Source of the DNA: Bacteroidia bacterium
GTDB taxonomy: Bacteria > Bacteroidota > Bacteroidia > Cytophagales > JAAEPT01
Reading direction: 5' to 3'
Length of the DNA stretch: 64,000 bases
NCBI GenBank assembly: GCA_030431525.1
Contig: JAUIJC010000008.1
Span: 51,603 to 115,602, forward strand
Part shown: positions 15,801-24,800 of the stretch, one piece after another
Layout: every line of letters begins with the position of its first letter
How positions within the stretch are numbered: the first letter of the stretch is position 1
Translations under genes and position numbers: made by a program
Notes under the pieces: model-generated
Database searches by the model: none
What the model was told of the DNA's origin: nothing
What the model saw: the letters and a program-made list of their open reading frames with translations, nothing else

Positions 15801-17132
15801 TTAGGTAAGTTCGATGTTATCAAAGTTACCTGAACTCATCAGGAGGCTAACGCCTTTTACCTCGTTTAACTTATCCTTTAGGATGGAAGAGTCTGAAACA
15901 ACCACAACATCTTGACGGCCAAAGGCTTGTTGGATTTGCTCGTCGGTGATTGGCTCAAGATTTTTAGACGCTACCGTTTTAGGGTTGAAGTAGACAATAG
16001 CTGTATCCACGCTGTCCATTGCTCCCTTGTATTGACCGATGAACTCCTTGTTTAGGCTGGAGAAGGAGTGAAGCTCCAAGCAGGCCGTTACGGACTTGTT
16101 TGGATATTGTGCTTTCACCGCTTCAGTGACGGCCTTTACTTTGGAAGGAGAGTGGGCGAAATCGCGGAAAACGATTTTGTCAGCCGTCTCGCTGAGTTTT
16201 TCCAAACGGCGACCAGCTCCTGTAAAGGACTGCATGGCCTTGTAGAAATCCTCTGGAGCTACGCAAAGTCTTTCACAAACTTTTTGGGCACCAGCCAAGT
16301 TTTGAAGGTTGTGCTCACCAAAGATTTGCAGTGGGAATTTTTCCTTCTCGTGGATGACGTAGGTAGTGCCGTCCTTGATTTCTACTTTAGGCTTGCTGTA
16401 AGGGAACTTTAGAAGGTCACCTTCATTGGCTTCTGCAATGCGTTTCACCTCAGGATCCAACTCTTGGTAGATGATGGTTCCAGCTTTTGGCGTAGCCAGA
16501 GAGAGTTTCTCAAACTGACCTACGTAGCCCTCATAAGTAGGGAAGACATTGTAATGGTCCCAAGCAATGCCGTTCAACACGGCAATGTGGTGTTTGTAGG
16601 CCAAGAATTTTGGACGAGGATCCAAGGCAGAAGTTAGGTACTCGTCGCCCTCGATGATGATAAAGGCGGCAGAGTCACTGAGGCGTACCATTGTTTCAAA
16701 GCCATCCAATTGAGCGCCAACGGCATAATCGAAGTCATGGCCAAGGGTCTTCAATGCATGAAGAATCATGGCGGTCACCGTGGTCTTGCCGTGGCTACCA
16801 GCGATTACGATACGTTGCTTGTTTTTGCTGTGCTCGTAGATGTATTCAGGGAATGAATAGATTTTCAGGCCGAGCTCTTTCGCTTTCTGCAATTCTGGGT
16901 TGTCGCCTTTGGCGTGCATGCCCAAAATGATGGCGTCAATGTCAGGAGTGATGGCGTCAGGGTTCCATCCTGTATTTTCTGGCAATAGGCCGTGCTTGGC
17001 CAGACGACTTTTGGAGGGCTCAAAAAAATTGTCGTCGGATCCGCTGATTTGATGACCTTCCTCTTTGAGGGCGATGGCCATATTGTGCATCAGGCTTCCT
17101 CCTATTGCTATGAGATGTATGCGTTTGCTCAT
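15801..17132 (-). CDS. mpl: UDP-N-acetylmuramate:tripeptide ligase Mpl (murein recycling)
   Basis: 443 residues of the Mur ligase family. The N-terminal nucleotide-sugar domain begins MSKRIHLIAIGGSLMHNMAIAL and continues with GSDDNFFEPS; the ATP-binding domain has GSHGKTTVTAMI; the C-terminal domain contains FRDFAHSPSKVKAVTEAV. The opening IGGSLMHN and HAKGDNPEL segments match Mpl rather than MurC. Mpl attaches recycled L-Ala-gamma-D-Glu-meso-DAP to UDP-MurNAc, returning peptidoglycan peptides to synthesis. Its own promoter-like TAGTTTTG (17198-17205) and terminator indicate a single-gene unit. Confidence 0.92.
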   Translation of the reverse strand: MSKRIHLIAIGGSLMHNMAIALKEEGHQISGSDDNFFEPSKSRLAKHGLLPENTGWNPDAITPDIDAIILGMHAKGDNPELQKAKELGLKIYSFPEYIYEHSKNKQRIVIAGSHGKTTVTAMILHALKTLGHDFDYAVGAQLDGFETMVRLSDSAAFIIIEGDEYLTSALDPRPKFLAYKHHIAVLNGIAWDHYNVFPTYEGYVGQFEKLSLATPKAGTIIYQELDPEVKRIAEANEGDLLKFPYSKPKVEIKDGTTYVIHEKEKFPLQIFGEHNLQNLAGAQKVCERLCVAPEDFYKAMQSFTGAGRRLEKLSETADKIVFRDFAHSPSKVKAVTEAVKAQYPNKSVTACLELHSFSSLNKEFIGQYKGAMDSVDTAIVYFNPKTVASKNLEPITDEQIQQAFGRQDVVVVSDSSILKDKLNEVKGVSLLMSSGNFDNIELT

Positions 17133-17197
17133 TTTTCAAGACGTTAGCATAAGGCGAAAATCACTTTTTCGTGGGCCTTACGTAGGTAACGAATCCA

Positions 17198-17205
17198 CAA
17201 AACTA
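17198..17205 (-). promoter_or_regulatory. -7 element upstream of mpl
   Basis: On the minus strand TAGTTTTG matches TAnnTTTG, about 66 bp before the mpl ATG. A TTG lies 16 bp further upstream, shorter than the usual 19-21 bp spacing. Confidence 0.45.
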
Positions 17206-17275
17206 AAAATTTTCCCATTTCAACGGTCGTTTCCAGCCATAATTGGTGATTTATTATTAGCCATTGGTCATAAAA

Positions 17276-17304
17276 AAACCTCTGGCCGTAATAGCCAGAG
17301 GTTT
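17276..17304 (-). terminator. Intrinsic terminator of the thioredoxin-like gene
   Basis: AAACCTCTGGC pairs with GCCAGAGGTTT around a 7-nt loop, followed on the minus strand by a T7 tract. Confidence 0.85.
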
Positions 17305-17323
17305 GAATAAGAGGGGGTTGTGC

Positions 17324-18775
17324 TTAGTTCATCAGCTTGTCCTCCATCATTTTTTCGAGGGTTGGAACATCAATGCGCTTGGCAATGATTTTCTTGTTTT
17401 TGTCCAACACGTAAATCACAGGCGTGCTGTAGATGTCATACCACCAACGGAATGGAACTTCGGCATTTGGGTCGGAAACGTTGATCCAATCCAAACCGTT
17501 GTCCTTGATGAATTTCCTGTATTTGTCTTCGTGTTGGCGGTCGATGTGTACCGAATAGATTTCCAAGCCATAATCCTTGAAACGTTTATAAACGTTCTCG
17601 TAAAGTTTTGGCGTGGCCTTTTTACAGTGACCACAAGTGGCCGACCAGAAGTAAATGACGGTGTATTCTGCCTTGATTTGGCTGAGGGATTTCTTCACGC
17701 CGTTGGTGTCAGGCATGTTGAGGTCTGGGGCAGCAAGTCCACAACGGTTGTATTTTAGGTTGTTTACACGGTCAGTGATTTTTTCCTTCGTAGTGGCGTC
17801 AATCCAGTCGCAACGTGGGTCACCCAAATAGTAATTGGTGAACATGTGGTAGGCAACACCTTCGCCTGTACACATGATGTTTGACTTTTCGTAGTGGCTG
17901 GTGTAGGTAGCTACCACATATTTAAAGCCTTCCTTGTTGTTGCCCATTTTGGCGAGAATCTCATCCAAAACTTTTGTTACGGAGTCGGTCTGTTGCGGAG
18001 TTAGCTCGGTGATGTACTGGTTGAGCTTAGGTTCCAGAATTGGGGTGCGGAGCAAACCAGCTTCTGTGAGGTCGATGTTGTCCAAGAAGTGGCTCTTATA
18101 ATAATAGTAGCGACGTTTGTTTCGCTCCTTGTCGTCTTTGATTTCTTTAAAATCAGGAACCTCAACTTCCTGCATGGCCAAAAATAGTTTGGCTACGAAA
18201 GTGTTCGGATGCTGTTTGATGAAGTTCTTTTTGTACTCCTCAATACTTTCTTGGTTGGCAAGGGCTTTTGCTTTGCAGTCTTCAGCCTCCTGTTTTTCCT
18301 TTTTGTTTTCGCTGTCCTTCTTCTCCTTGTAGCACTCGGAAAGTTTGCCCGTTTCACGGCCAAGGGGAGTGATGTATTTAAGGTATTCGTAGAACAGTTG
18401 GTTTTCTTCGGATCCCGTCACCTTCATGTTTTGAATGGTTTCCGAGGCGTCAGTTTTTTTATCGTCCACCTCTGTTTCCAACGTGAACTGTTGGGAGTCG
18501 CTGATGATGAACTCGAAATATTGGTCGGGGAGGATGACCATATAAATGCCACGTTTCAAGGGAGCTTCATCACTGAAAGTCATCCAGCCTTTATTGTCTA
18601 CTTGGGCTGAATCCTGAAGCATTTTTTTGTCGCCAAAGTGGTAAGCCAATTTGACGGTTTGTGGCTCAAGGCCCTTTACTCGGACCTTAATGGAGTGTCC
18701 GCTGGCTTGTTCGGCACTAAATCCGAGCAAGGCCGAAAAGCAAATAAAAAACAGGCTAAGCGCTGTACGTTTCAT
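17324..18775 (-). CDS. Exported thioredoxin-fold (TlpA/DsbE-like) protein with DUF4369-like N-terminus
   Basis: 483 residues. A signal peptide (MKRTALSLFFICFSALLGFSA) is followed by a beta-rich domain (SIKVRVKGLEPQTVKLAYHFG, residues about 27-120) like the DUF4369 domains fused to periplasmic thioredoxins in Bacteroidota. A helical middle section rich in Lys/Glu follows (about 140-320), then a C-terminal thioredoxin domain with YFWSATCGHCKKATPKL and the cis-Pro segment YSTPVIYVLD. The CxxC (CGHC) suggests disulphide reductase or isomerase activity in the periplasm. Monocistronic with its own terminator. The substrate is not apparent; a role in cytochrome maturation or envelope redox repair is inferred only. 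Confidence 0.85.
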   Translation of the reverse strand: MKRTALSLFFICFSALLGFSAEQASGHSIKVRVKGLEPQTVKLAYHFGDKKMLQDSAQVDNKGWMTFSDEAPLKRGIYMVILPDQYFEFIISDSQQFTLETEVDDKKTDASETIQNMKVTGSEENQLFYEYLKYITPLGRETGKLSECYKEKKDSENKKEKQEAEDCKAKALANQESIEEYKKNFIKQHPNTFVAKLFLAMQEVEVPDFKEIKDDKERNKRRYYYYKSHFLDNIDLTEAGLLRTPILEPKLNQYITELTPQQTDSVTKVLDEILAKMGNNKEGFKYVVATYTSHYEKSNIMCTGEGVAYHMFTNYYLGDPRCDWIDATTKEKITDRVNNLKYNRCGLAAPDLNMPDTNGVKKSLSQIKAEYTVIYFWSATCGHCKKATPKLYENVYKRFKDYGLEIYSVHIDRQHEDKYRKFIKDNGLDWINVSDPNAEVPFRWWYDIYSTPVIYVLDKNKKIIAKRIDVPTLEKMMEDKLMN

Positions 18776-19158
18776 AGTGGTCTTTTGGTCTTGTATTCCC
18801 TAAGTCAACCCAAAAGTAAGCCCTTGAAGTTCTTCCAAGGCCACTTTTGGCCGTATTTGTCCCCAAGTTTACAAAACTTGTTCCAACTGGGGTCGATTGA
18901 AGCGATAGAATTGGTTTAGTTGCCCTAAATATTAGGATTCCATTGAATTATTAAATGTGAAGGTATGTTAAGCAGGCATGTATTCGTATATTTGCAATTC
19001 TTTCTAAAAAGCTACGGGTTGTTCGGCCTTGGAGTTAGGCTTGTTAGACTATAGGTTGAGAAAGTTCTCCCTTGATAGTCAATGTGTTTAGTGAATCCTT
19101 TGGTAGAGTCCTTGCAGCCCTCGCTTGGTTTTGTGTTATTAAAACCCATGTTTCTTAC
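18776..19158. other. Divergent 383-bp regulatory gap
   Basis: It separates the thioredoxin-like gene (leftward) from the DEAD helicase (rightward). It contains the helicase -7 box at 18987 and therefore a predicted leader of about 158 nt. No small gene or tRNA was recognised. Confidence 0.6.
18987..18994 (+). promoter_or_regulatory. -7 element of the DEAD-box helicase gene
   Basis: TATATTTG is a perfect TAnnTTTG. At the ideal 19-bp spacing upstream the sequence is ATG rather than TTG. It predicts a transcript start near 19001 and a long 5' leader, a feature of many cold-induced DEAD-box helicase genes. Confidence 0.55.
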
Positions 19159-20901
19159 GTGAACAATTTTGCAGAATTAGGTCTTTCCGAGGCTATCGTG
19201 AAGGCCGTTGAGGCGCTTGGATTCGAACAACCTACTCCCATCCAGCAGGAAGCTATTCCTGAATTGCTAAAAGAAGATTCCGATTTCGTCGGATTGGCGC
19301 AGACCGGTACGGGTAAGACTGCCGCTTTTGGCCTTCCTTTGTTGGACACTATTGATTCCGATCTTTCATTCGTTCAAGGCTTGGTGCTTGCGCCAACCCG
19401 TGAGTTGGCTCTTCAGATTGCCAATGACCTGAACAACTTCTCCAAATTCAAAAAGGTGAAGGTGGTTGCTGTTTATGGTGGTGCGAACATCCGTCCGCAA
19501 ATCATGGACATCAAAAAGGGAGCTCAAGTAATTGTAGCCACTCCTGGTCGTTTGCGCGATTTGATCGAGCGTGGTGCAGCTAATCTTTCCCAAGTGAAAG
19601 TGTCCGTGTTGGACGAGGCTGACGAGATGCTCGATATGGGCTTCAAGGACGAGTTGGATTTCATCCTTTCGGAGACTCCTGAGGAGAAGAACACTTGGTT
19701 GTTCTCTGCGACCATGCCAGCTGGCGTTCGTCGTATCGCCCAGAACTACATGACGGAGCCTAAAGAGCTTTCCGTTGGAACCAAGAACTCGGCTAACGAG
19801 AACATTGAGCACCATTTCTACTCGGTGCACCCAAAAGACAAGTATGCTGCTTTGAAGCGCATCTTGGACTTCCACCCAGAGATTTTTGGTATTATTTTCT
19901 GCCGTACTAAGGCAGAAACCCAAGAAATTGCTGAGCGTTTGGGCCGTGATGGCTATTACGCTGATGCTTTGCACGGTGATTTGTCTCAGGCGCAACGTGA
20001 CCACGTAATGCGTCGTTATAAGGCTCGTCAGATGCAGGTGTTGGTTGCTACTGATGTTGCTGCGCGTGGTATTGACGTTAATGACGTGACCCACGTTATT
20101 AACTATCAGTTGCCAGACGATATTGAGAGCTACACCCACCGTTCTGGCCGTACGGCCCGTGCAGGTAAGAAAGGTGTTTCTCTTGCAATTGTTGGTCGCC
20201 GTGACATGTACCGCATCGGCCAGATTGAGCGTATCATCAAGCAGAAGTTCGAGAAGAAGCTTGTCCCACAAGGCGATGAGGTTTGTGAGCGTCGTTTGAT
20301 GGCTGCCATCAACCGAGTAAAAGATGCCGAAGTATTGGAAGAAGGCATTTCTCCATACATGTCTGCTGTTGAAATTGCTTTTGACGGTATGACTAAGGAA
20401 GACCTAATAAAGCGTTTGGTTTCCATGGAGTTTGACAAGACCCTTCGTTTCTACGACAATGCTCCTGACTTGAATGCTTCAGAAGGACGTGGAGATCGTG
20501 GTGACCGAGGAGACCGTCGCGAGCGTGATGGTGAGCGTTTCTCGATCAACCTTGGTAAGGTAGACGGTTTGGATCGTCAAGCGTTGTTGGGTTATCTTGA
20601 AGAAGGTGGTATCAACGCCAAGGAGGTTTCAGATATCAGCCTTGGTGGTGTTCGCACTTACCTGAACGTGAAGAAGGAGCGTGTTGACGATTTCTATAAC
20701 CTCTTGCACAACGCTGATTTTGACGGTCGTACTGTGAAGGTTGGTAAAGAGCAAGGCGGCGGTAACCGTGGCGGCGGTGGCGGTCGTGGTGGATATCGTG
20801 GCGGCGGTGGCCGAGGAGGCAACCGTGGCGGCGGTGGCTACAACCGTGGCGGAGGCGGTGGTGGTGGACGTCGTCCATACCGTCGTGAAAAACGAGGATA
20901 A
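19159..20901 (+). CDS. DEAD-box RNA helicase with DbpA-like domain and RGG tail
   Basis: 580 residues from the GTG at 19159, which gives the usual start MNNFAELGLSEAIVKAVEALGF; a longer frame from TTG 19072 adds an unconserved hydrophobic stretch and is rejected. Motifs: Q motif PTPIQQEAIP, Walker A AQTGTGKT, PTRELA, DEAD (LDEADEMLDMG), SAT, FCRTKAE, ATDVAARGIDV and HRSGRTARAG. Residues about 485-555 form a DbpA-type RRM (INLGKVDGLDRQALLGYL). The last about 45 residues are Gly/Arg repeats (RGGGG), which bind RNA and promote condensation. Closest to DeaD/CshA helicases that aid ribosome assembly and mRNA decay in the cold. Codon usage is strongly biased (GGT, CGT, AAC), implying high expression. 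Followed by a strong terminator. Confidence 0.94.
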   Translation: MNNFAELGLSEAIVKAVEALGFEQPTPIQQEAIPELLKEDSDFVGLAQTGTGKTAAFGLPLLDTIDSDLSFVQGLVLAPTRELALQIANDLNNFSKFKKVKVVAVYGGANIRPQIMDIKKGAQVIVATPGRLRDLIERGAANLSQVKVSVLDEADEMLDMGFKDELDFILSETPEEKNTWLFSATMPAGVRRIAQNYMTEPKELSVGTKNSANENIEHHFYSVHPKDKYAALKRILDFHPEIFGIIFCRTKAETQEIAERLGRDGYYADALHGDLSQAQRDHVMRRYKARQMQVLVATDVAARGIDVNDVTHVINYQLPDDIESYTHRSGRTARAGKKGVSLAIVGRRDMYRIGQIERIIKQKFEKKLVPQGDEVCERRLMAAINRVKDAEVLEEGISPYMSAVEIAFDGMTKEDLIKRLVSMEFDKTLRFYDNAPDLNASEGRGDRGDRGDRRERDGERFSINLGKVDGLDRQALLGYLEEGGINAKEVSDISLGGVRTYLNVKKERVDDFYNLLHNADFDGRTVKVGKEQGGGNRGGGGGRGGYRGGGGRGGNRGGGGYNRGGGGGGGRRPYRREKRG

Positions 20902-20920
20902 TTTCCTGTAGATATATTAA

Positions 20921-20960
20921 AAAAGTCCTTGGTAGAATTTTCTGCCAAGGACTTTTTTTT
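20921..20960 (+). terminator. Intrinsic terminator of the helicase gene
   Basis: AAAAGTCCTTGG (20921-20932) pairs with CCAAGGACTTTT (20945-20956), ending in T8. Confidence 0.92.
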
Positions 20961-21014
20961 GTGCTTCTGATAAAGCATCGAAAGATGGAAAACTCCATCA
21001 AGTTTATTTGAGGT

Positions 21015-21470
21015 TTAGGCTTCTACGGCCTCCTCTTCTTCCTCACCAACATATGGGAAGATGTCTACTAAAGGGGTTTCGGCTATGCCAATTACTTTTG
21101 TAGGCACCAGCATGGTGCTGAGGTTTTCCTCGAGGCGCTCGATAGCTTCTTTGATGGAAGTTGCAGCAACCAGCATTTGTTGCGTTACTTTTTTCTCTTT
21201 TCCAGTCTCCTCATCCACGTCAACATAAGAGACCTTGGCCATGTACCAAGTGTCCGCGTCATCATAGTTGATGATTTCAGCAATCTTGTTTTTGGTGATG
21301 GAGGTTACGATGAACTCGCCTCGGATGGTGTGCTCCATCTCCTCATATATGCGGGTTTCAGCCTCGGTGAAGGTCATGGCGTCCAAAAGGTAAGGCTCCG
21401 TAACCTTGCTCAACTTGCCTTGGCCGTCCTCTTTTTGGTAGCGGACTTTGCAGGTGAACCAGCTTCTCAT
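21015..21470 (-). CDS. DUF4494 protein
   Basis: 151 residues, cytoplasmic. The N-terminus MRSWFTCKVRYQKEDGQGKL followed by KVTEPYLLDAMTFTEAETR matches the Bacteroidota-restricted DUF4494 family, and the repeat-like second half (WYMAKVSYVDVDEETGKEKKV) echoes the first half, suggesting two related beta-alpha units. The tail is acidic (EEEEEAVEA). Members are widespread and conserved in the phylum but uncharacterised. A TACCTTTG -7 box lies 28 bp upstream of the ATG, so it has its own promoter. It converges on the helicase gene. Confidence 0.85.
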   Translation of the reverse strand: MRSWFTCKVRYQKEDGQGKLSKVTEPYLLDAMTFTEAETRIYEEMEHTIRGEFIVTSITKNKIAEIINYDDADTWYMAKVSYVDVDEETGKEKKVTQQMLVAATSIKEAIERLEENLSTMLVPTKVIGIAETPLVDIFPYVGEEEEEAVEA

Positions 21471-21818
21471 GTTGTGATAGTTTTTGTGTTAGTTCCTCAA
21501 AGGTAAGCTTTTACAATTCAGCATTAAAGCCAAAGTTTTTATTCATTTATCTTAAAAAACTTACAAGTGAGCGAAGAGGGGGTTACCCAATATAATTCTC
21601 TGAGGTATAAGGGAATAGGATGGTAGGCCTATGTCTGCCTCCTCCGGAAATAGGCGGAGAAGACGTGATGAAGGGAGATTTTCCGAAAGCTATGTGAATG
21701 GGTCCATTTGGAGTAAACTGTTAAGGATGGGCCGACTTTTCTCTTTCAACAATCGGGATTTTTTCCCTGAAGCACGTCACCCATCCGGTGTAATGATGTG
21801 TAATCAAGTAGTTGGAAA
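21471..21818. other. Gene-free 348-bp divergent region
   Basis: It contains the DUF4494 promoter and, near 21629-21662, an imperfect inverted repeat GTCTGCCTCC / GGCGGAGAAGAC. The remainder upstream of the giant surface protein shows no clear TAnnTTTG box and no short gene. Confidence 0.5.
21498..21505 (-). promoter_or_regulatory. -7 element of the DUF4494 gene
   Basis: On the minus strand TACCTTTG matches TAnnTTTG; the predicted transcript start is near 21491, giving a leader of about 20 nt. No well-spaced -33 TTG. Confidence 0.45.
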
Positions 21819-24800
21819 ATGAAAAACAGACAATACGCAATGCGTGTGCTGGCCGTTCCTAATCCGCTTAGTCGGTATTTGGAGCGAACACTCGGGATGT
21901 TGTTCCTCATTGTCCTTGGAACCTTCGGAAGCATCAACCAGGTGCATGCTCAAAGCCAGGAGTATGGTGGAGGGACGGGAAAAGGAAAGTGGTGGGAGCC
22001 TTCCAAGGGCAAGGACAAGTATGATCGGCATGACAAGTACACCGAGCCAGAGTGTGAAATAACTGGTCCTGACAAGGCATGTGGGCCCAGCCAACTCACC
22101 TTTAAGGTGGATTTCCAGCATGACCGATATGCTGCTTTCTATGAATATGAATGGTATATCCAGGAGAATACTTCTGGAGCATTCTTCATTGACAGCACAG
22201 GCCGTGAGGTAACCTTGAATTCGGGTGATCAGGAAGGCTATTTCGTGCTGAAAGTTTGGGTATCCCCGAAACATGACAAGGGCGGGTATAGCCAAAGCTG
22301 GCTGCTCTCAAAGTATGTGGTAGTCAAACTCAAGCCTGAGGCTGGTGAGGGTAGCACCTTAGAGGTCTGCCTGCCTTCTTCGGAGACCATTGATCTCTTT
22401 GACCTGGTGGAAGGTGAGGATGCAGGAGGAAAGTGGTTCTTGGTCAGCGATCCAAGTGGAGAACAGAATGAATTTCTCGAATCATCCCTTGTGGATGGTA
22501 GTGATCTGACGGTGGGTGAATACCAGTACAAGTACGTCGTGTACAACAAATGTGGTAAGGACGTGGCCTATGTGACCATTATCGGGAAAGAGGCCAGCAA
22601 TATTGTACCTGACTCTGCTGCGGTTTGTCTGTTTGGTTTGGATTCAGTAAACCTGTTTCAGGTTTTTCCAGGATTGCCACTTGACGGAACTTGGTTTGAT
22701 GCCACTGAAACGGGGCAAAAGGGTGACCCTATTAGCCCTATCGTTCAGGGTAGTGATTTAGAACAAGGAGACAACTTCTTCTTCTTTGAACCGCCTACGA
22801 GTGCATGCCAAACTGGTGATTTTCCCTTTGTAATAAAGGGCGATTTGCAGTCTTTTGGTGGTGTAGGTTCCGTTTTAACGGTATGTGAGGATGCTGATAA
22901 TGAGCCCCTTGAATCAGTGAATCTGTTTGATTTGATTGAGGGGGAAAATCCAGAGCATGAAGGTGAATGGGTGATTGCTGATAGAAATGTGGATGCGGCT
23001 ATTCTTGATGATAGCATCAGTACCTTTATAGATACCATTCCAGGGTTTATTCGATATGCTTATACGGATTCAAATTCCTGCGGGGCGGCAGAGCCTATCT
23101 TTGCGGGTATTGATATTCGAAGTATCCCATCACCAGGGATTGGCGACTCTCTTTTGTATTGTAATATCCCAGGACAGGAAATTGATTTGTTTGATATTCT
23201 TCAGGGGGAAGAGCCAGGAGGGGTTTGGGTAAATGAGACGGCTGGTGAAGAGGGTGAGATTGTCGATAGCGGGATTGTCCAATCGGAGGAATTAAACCCT
23301 GGCCTCAACAGATATATCTATGAGCTTCCTTTGGACAGTCTTTGTTCCAATGATGTGCCCAGAAGTGGTCCTCATGGAGATGGGGAAGTGGATATCGTTC
23401 TCTTGGATACCTTATCAGCAGGGGCGGGGCGTGATACGGTCCTGTGCAAGAGTATTGTTCCAGATCCAGATAACTCCTTTGACCTGAATGACTTGTTGGT
23501 AGGGGAAGAGCCAGGAGGAATGTGGTTTGAGCTGGTGGATGGAATTCCTGTGGCGATGTTGAAGTCCAGTATCATCGATCCAGATACACTGTCTCTTGGG
23601 TTGCATACCTTCCAATATAGTCAGTGGAATGCCTGTGGGGATACCTTTGCAGAGGCGGATGTATTCTTGGATGAGGCGCCTTTTGGTGGGTTTACTCCAT
23701 TGTTGTTTCCAGTTTGTAGGGGTGAGGACACTGTTAACCTTAGCGATTTCCTGAGGGGAGAAACACCAGGAGGAACTTGGACTGATATCAATGGAAATGT
23801 GATTCCAGGTGGGATAGTTTCCGTAGATACCTTACCATTTGGACGCAATGAGTTTGTCTATACCCTGGAGAGTCCATGTGGAAATGTTGAAGTAAATCTT
23901 GCTTTCACCCTTTTCCCTCCAGGAGAAGCAGGGGAGCCAGTAGAAAACCCTGTTTCAGTCTGTCAAATAGGCGAAACAAGTTTCGATCTGAACGATTTGA
24001 TCGTTGGTGAAGATACTGGAGGTACTTGGACCAATTTGACCACCAACGAGGTCTATGATACAAATGTGGTGGATCTGACAGGCTTGGATCCAGGGTCATA
24101 TATGTTCAGGTATTTTGTTGAGGCTCTCTGTGGAGATGATTCGGTGGATGTTCAGGTGAATCTTGAAAGTGGTGGTTCTGCTGGGCAAGGTGGAAGTACA
24201 ACGCTTTGTGAGGGAGCGATGAAGATCTTTGACCTCTCGACCTTGTTGACTGATGCTGATCCTGGTGGTCAGTGGTATGACATCAACAACGCGCAGGATT
24301 TGCCATCATCCATCATCACCTTGGATAACTACTTTCCAGGAACATGGCTGTTTAGGTACACCGTAGACGGTAGTTGTGGCACGGATACCACCATAGTCAC
24401 GGTAGAGATTCTCTCAGCGCCTTTGCCTGGCTATCGGGTTACTGAAAAAATCTGTACGGATGATGCGGGTGTCATCAACTTGGATAGCCTGCTGACGAAT
24501 GTCACGCCTGGAGGTTCTTGGTATGATATCACCAACGATGTTCCACTGGAATCACCAATTGTTGATTTGTCTGGACAACCTGAAGGCTCCTACAAATACC
24601 GCTATGATGTTTCGAACATTTGTGGTAGTAGTCAGTCATTTGTCACCATCAAATTGAAGGAAAGTCCGAATGCAGGGCAAGATGCCGCCATTCGACTGTG
24701 TCAGTCTGATGATCTTTCCAGTGTGGACTTGCTGACTCCATTAGGAGCTTCCGGTTCAGGTGTTTGGACGGAAATTAGTGAGGATCCGAGTGGAGTGGAG

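Noticed and set aside
18924..18950. 13-bp match GGAATCCTAATAT shared with the topA upstream region
   Set aside because: At this length many chance matches are expected in 64 kb, and the copies lie at different distances from their promoters.
18776..19158. tRNA-like segment around 19010-19070
   Set aside because: No acceptor/T-arm pairing or GTTC-type T-loop could be assembled.
19366..20271. 301-codon open frame opposite the DEAD-box helicase
   Set aside because: A by-product of the biased codon use of the helicase gene; low-complexity product without motifs.
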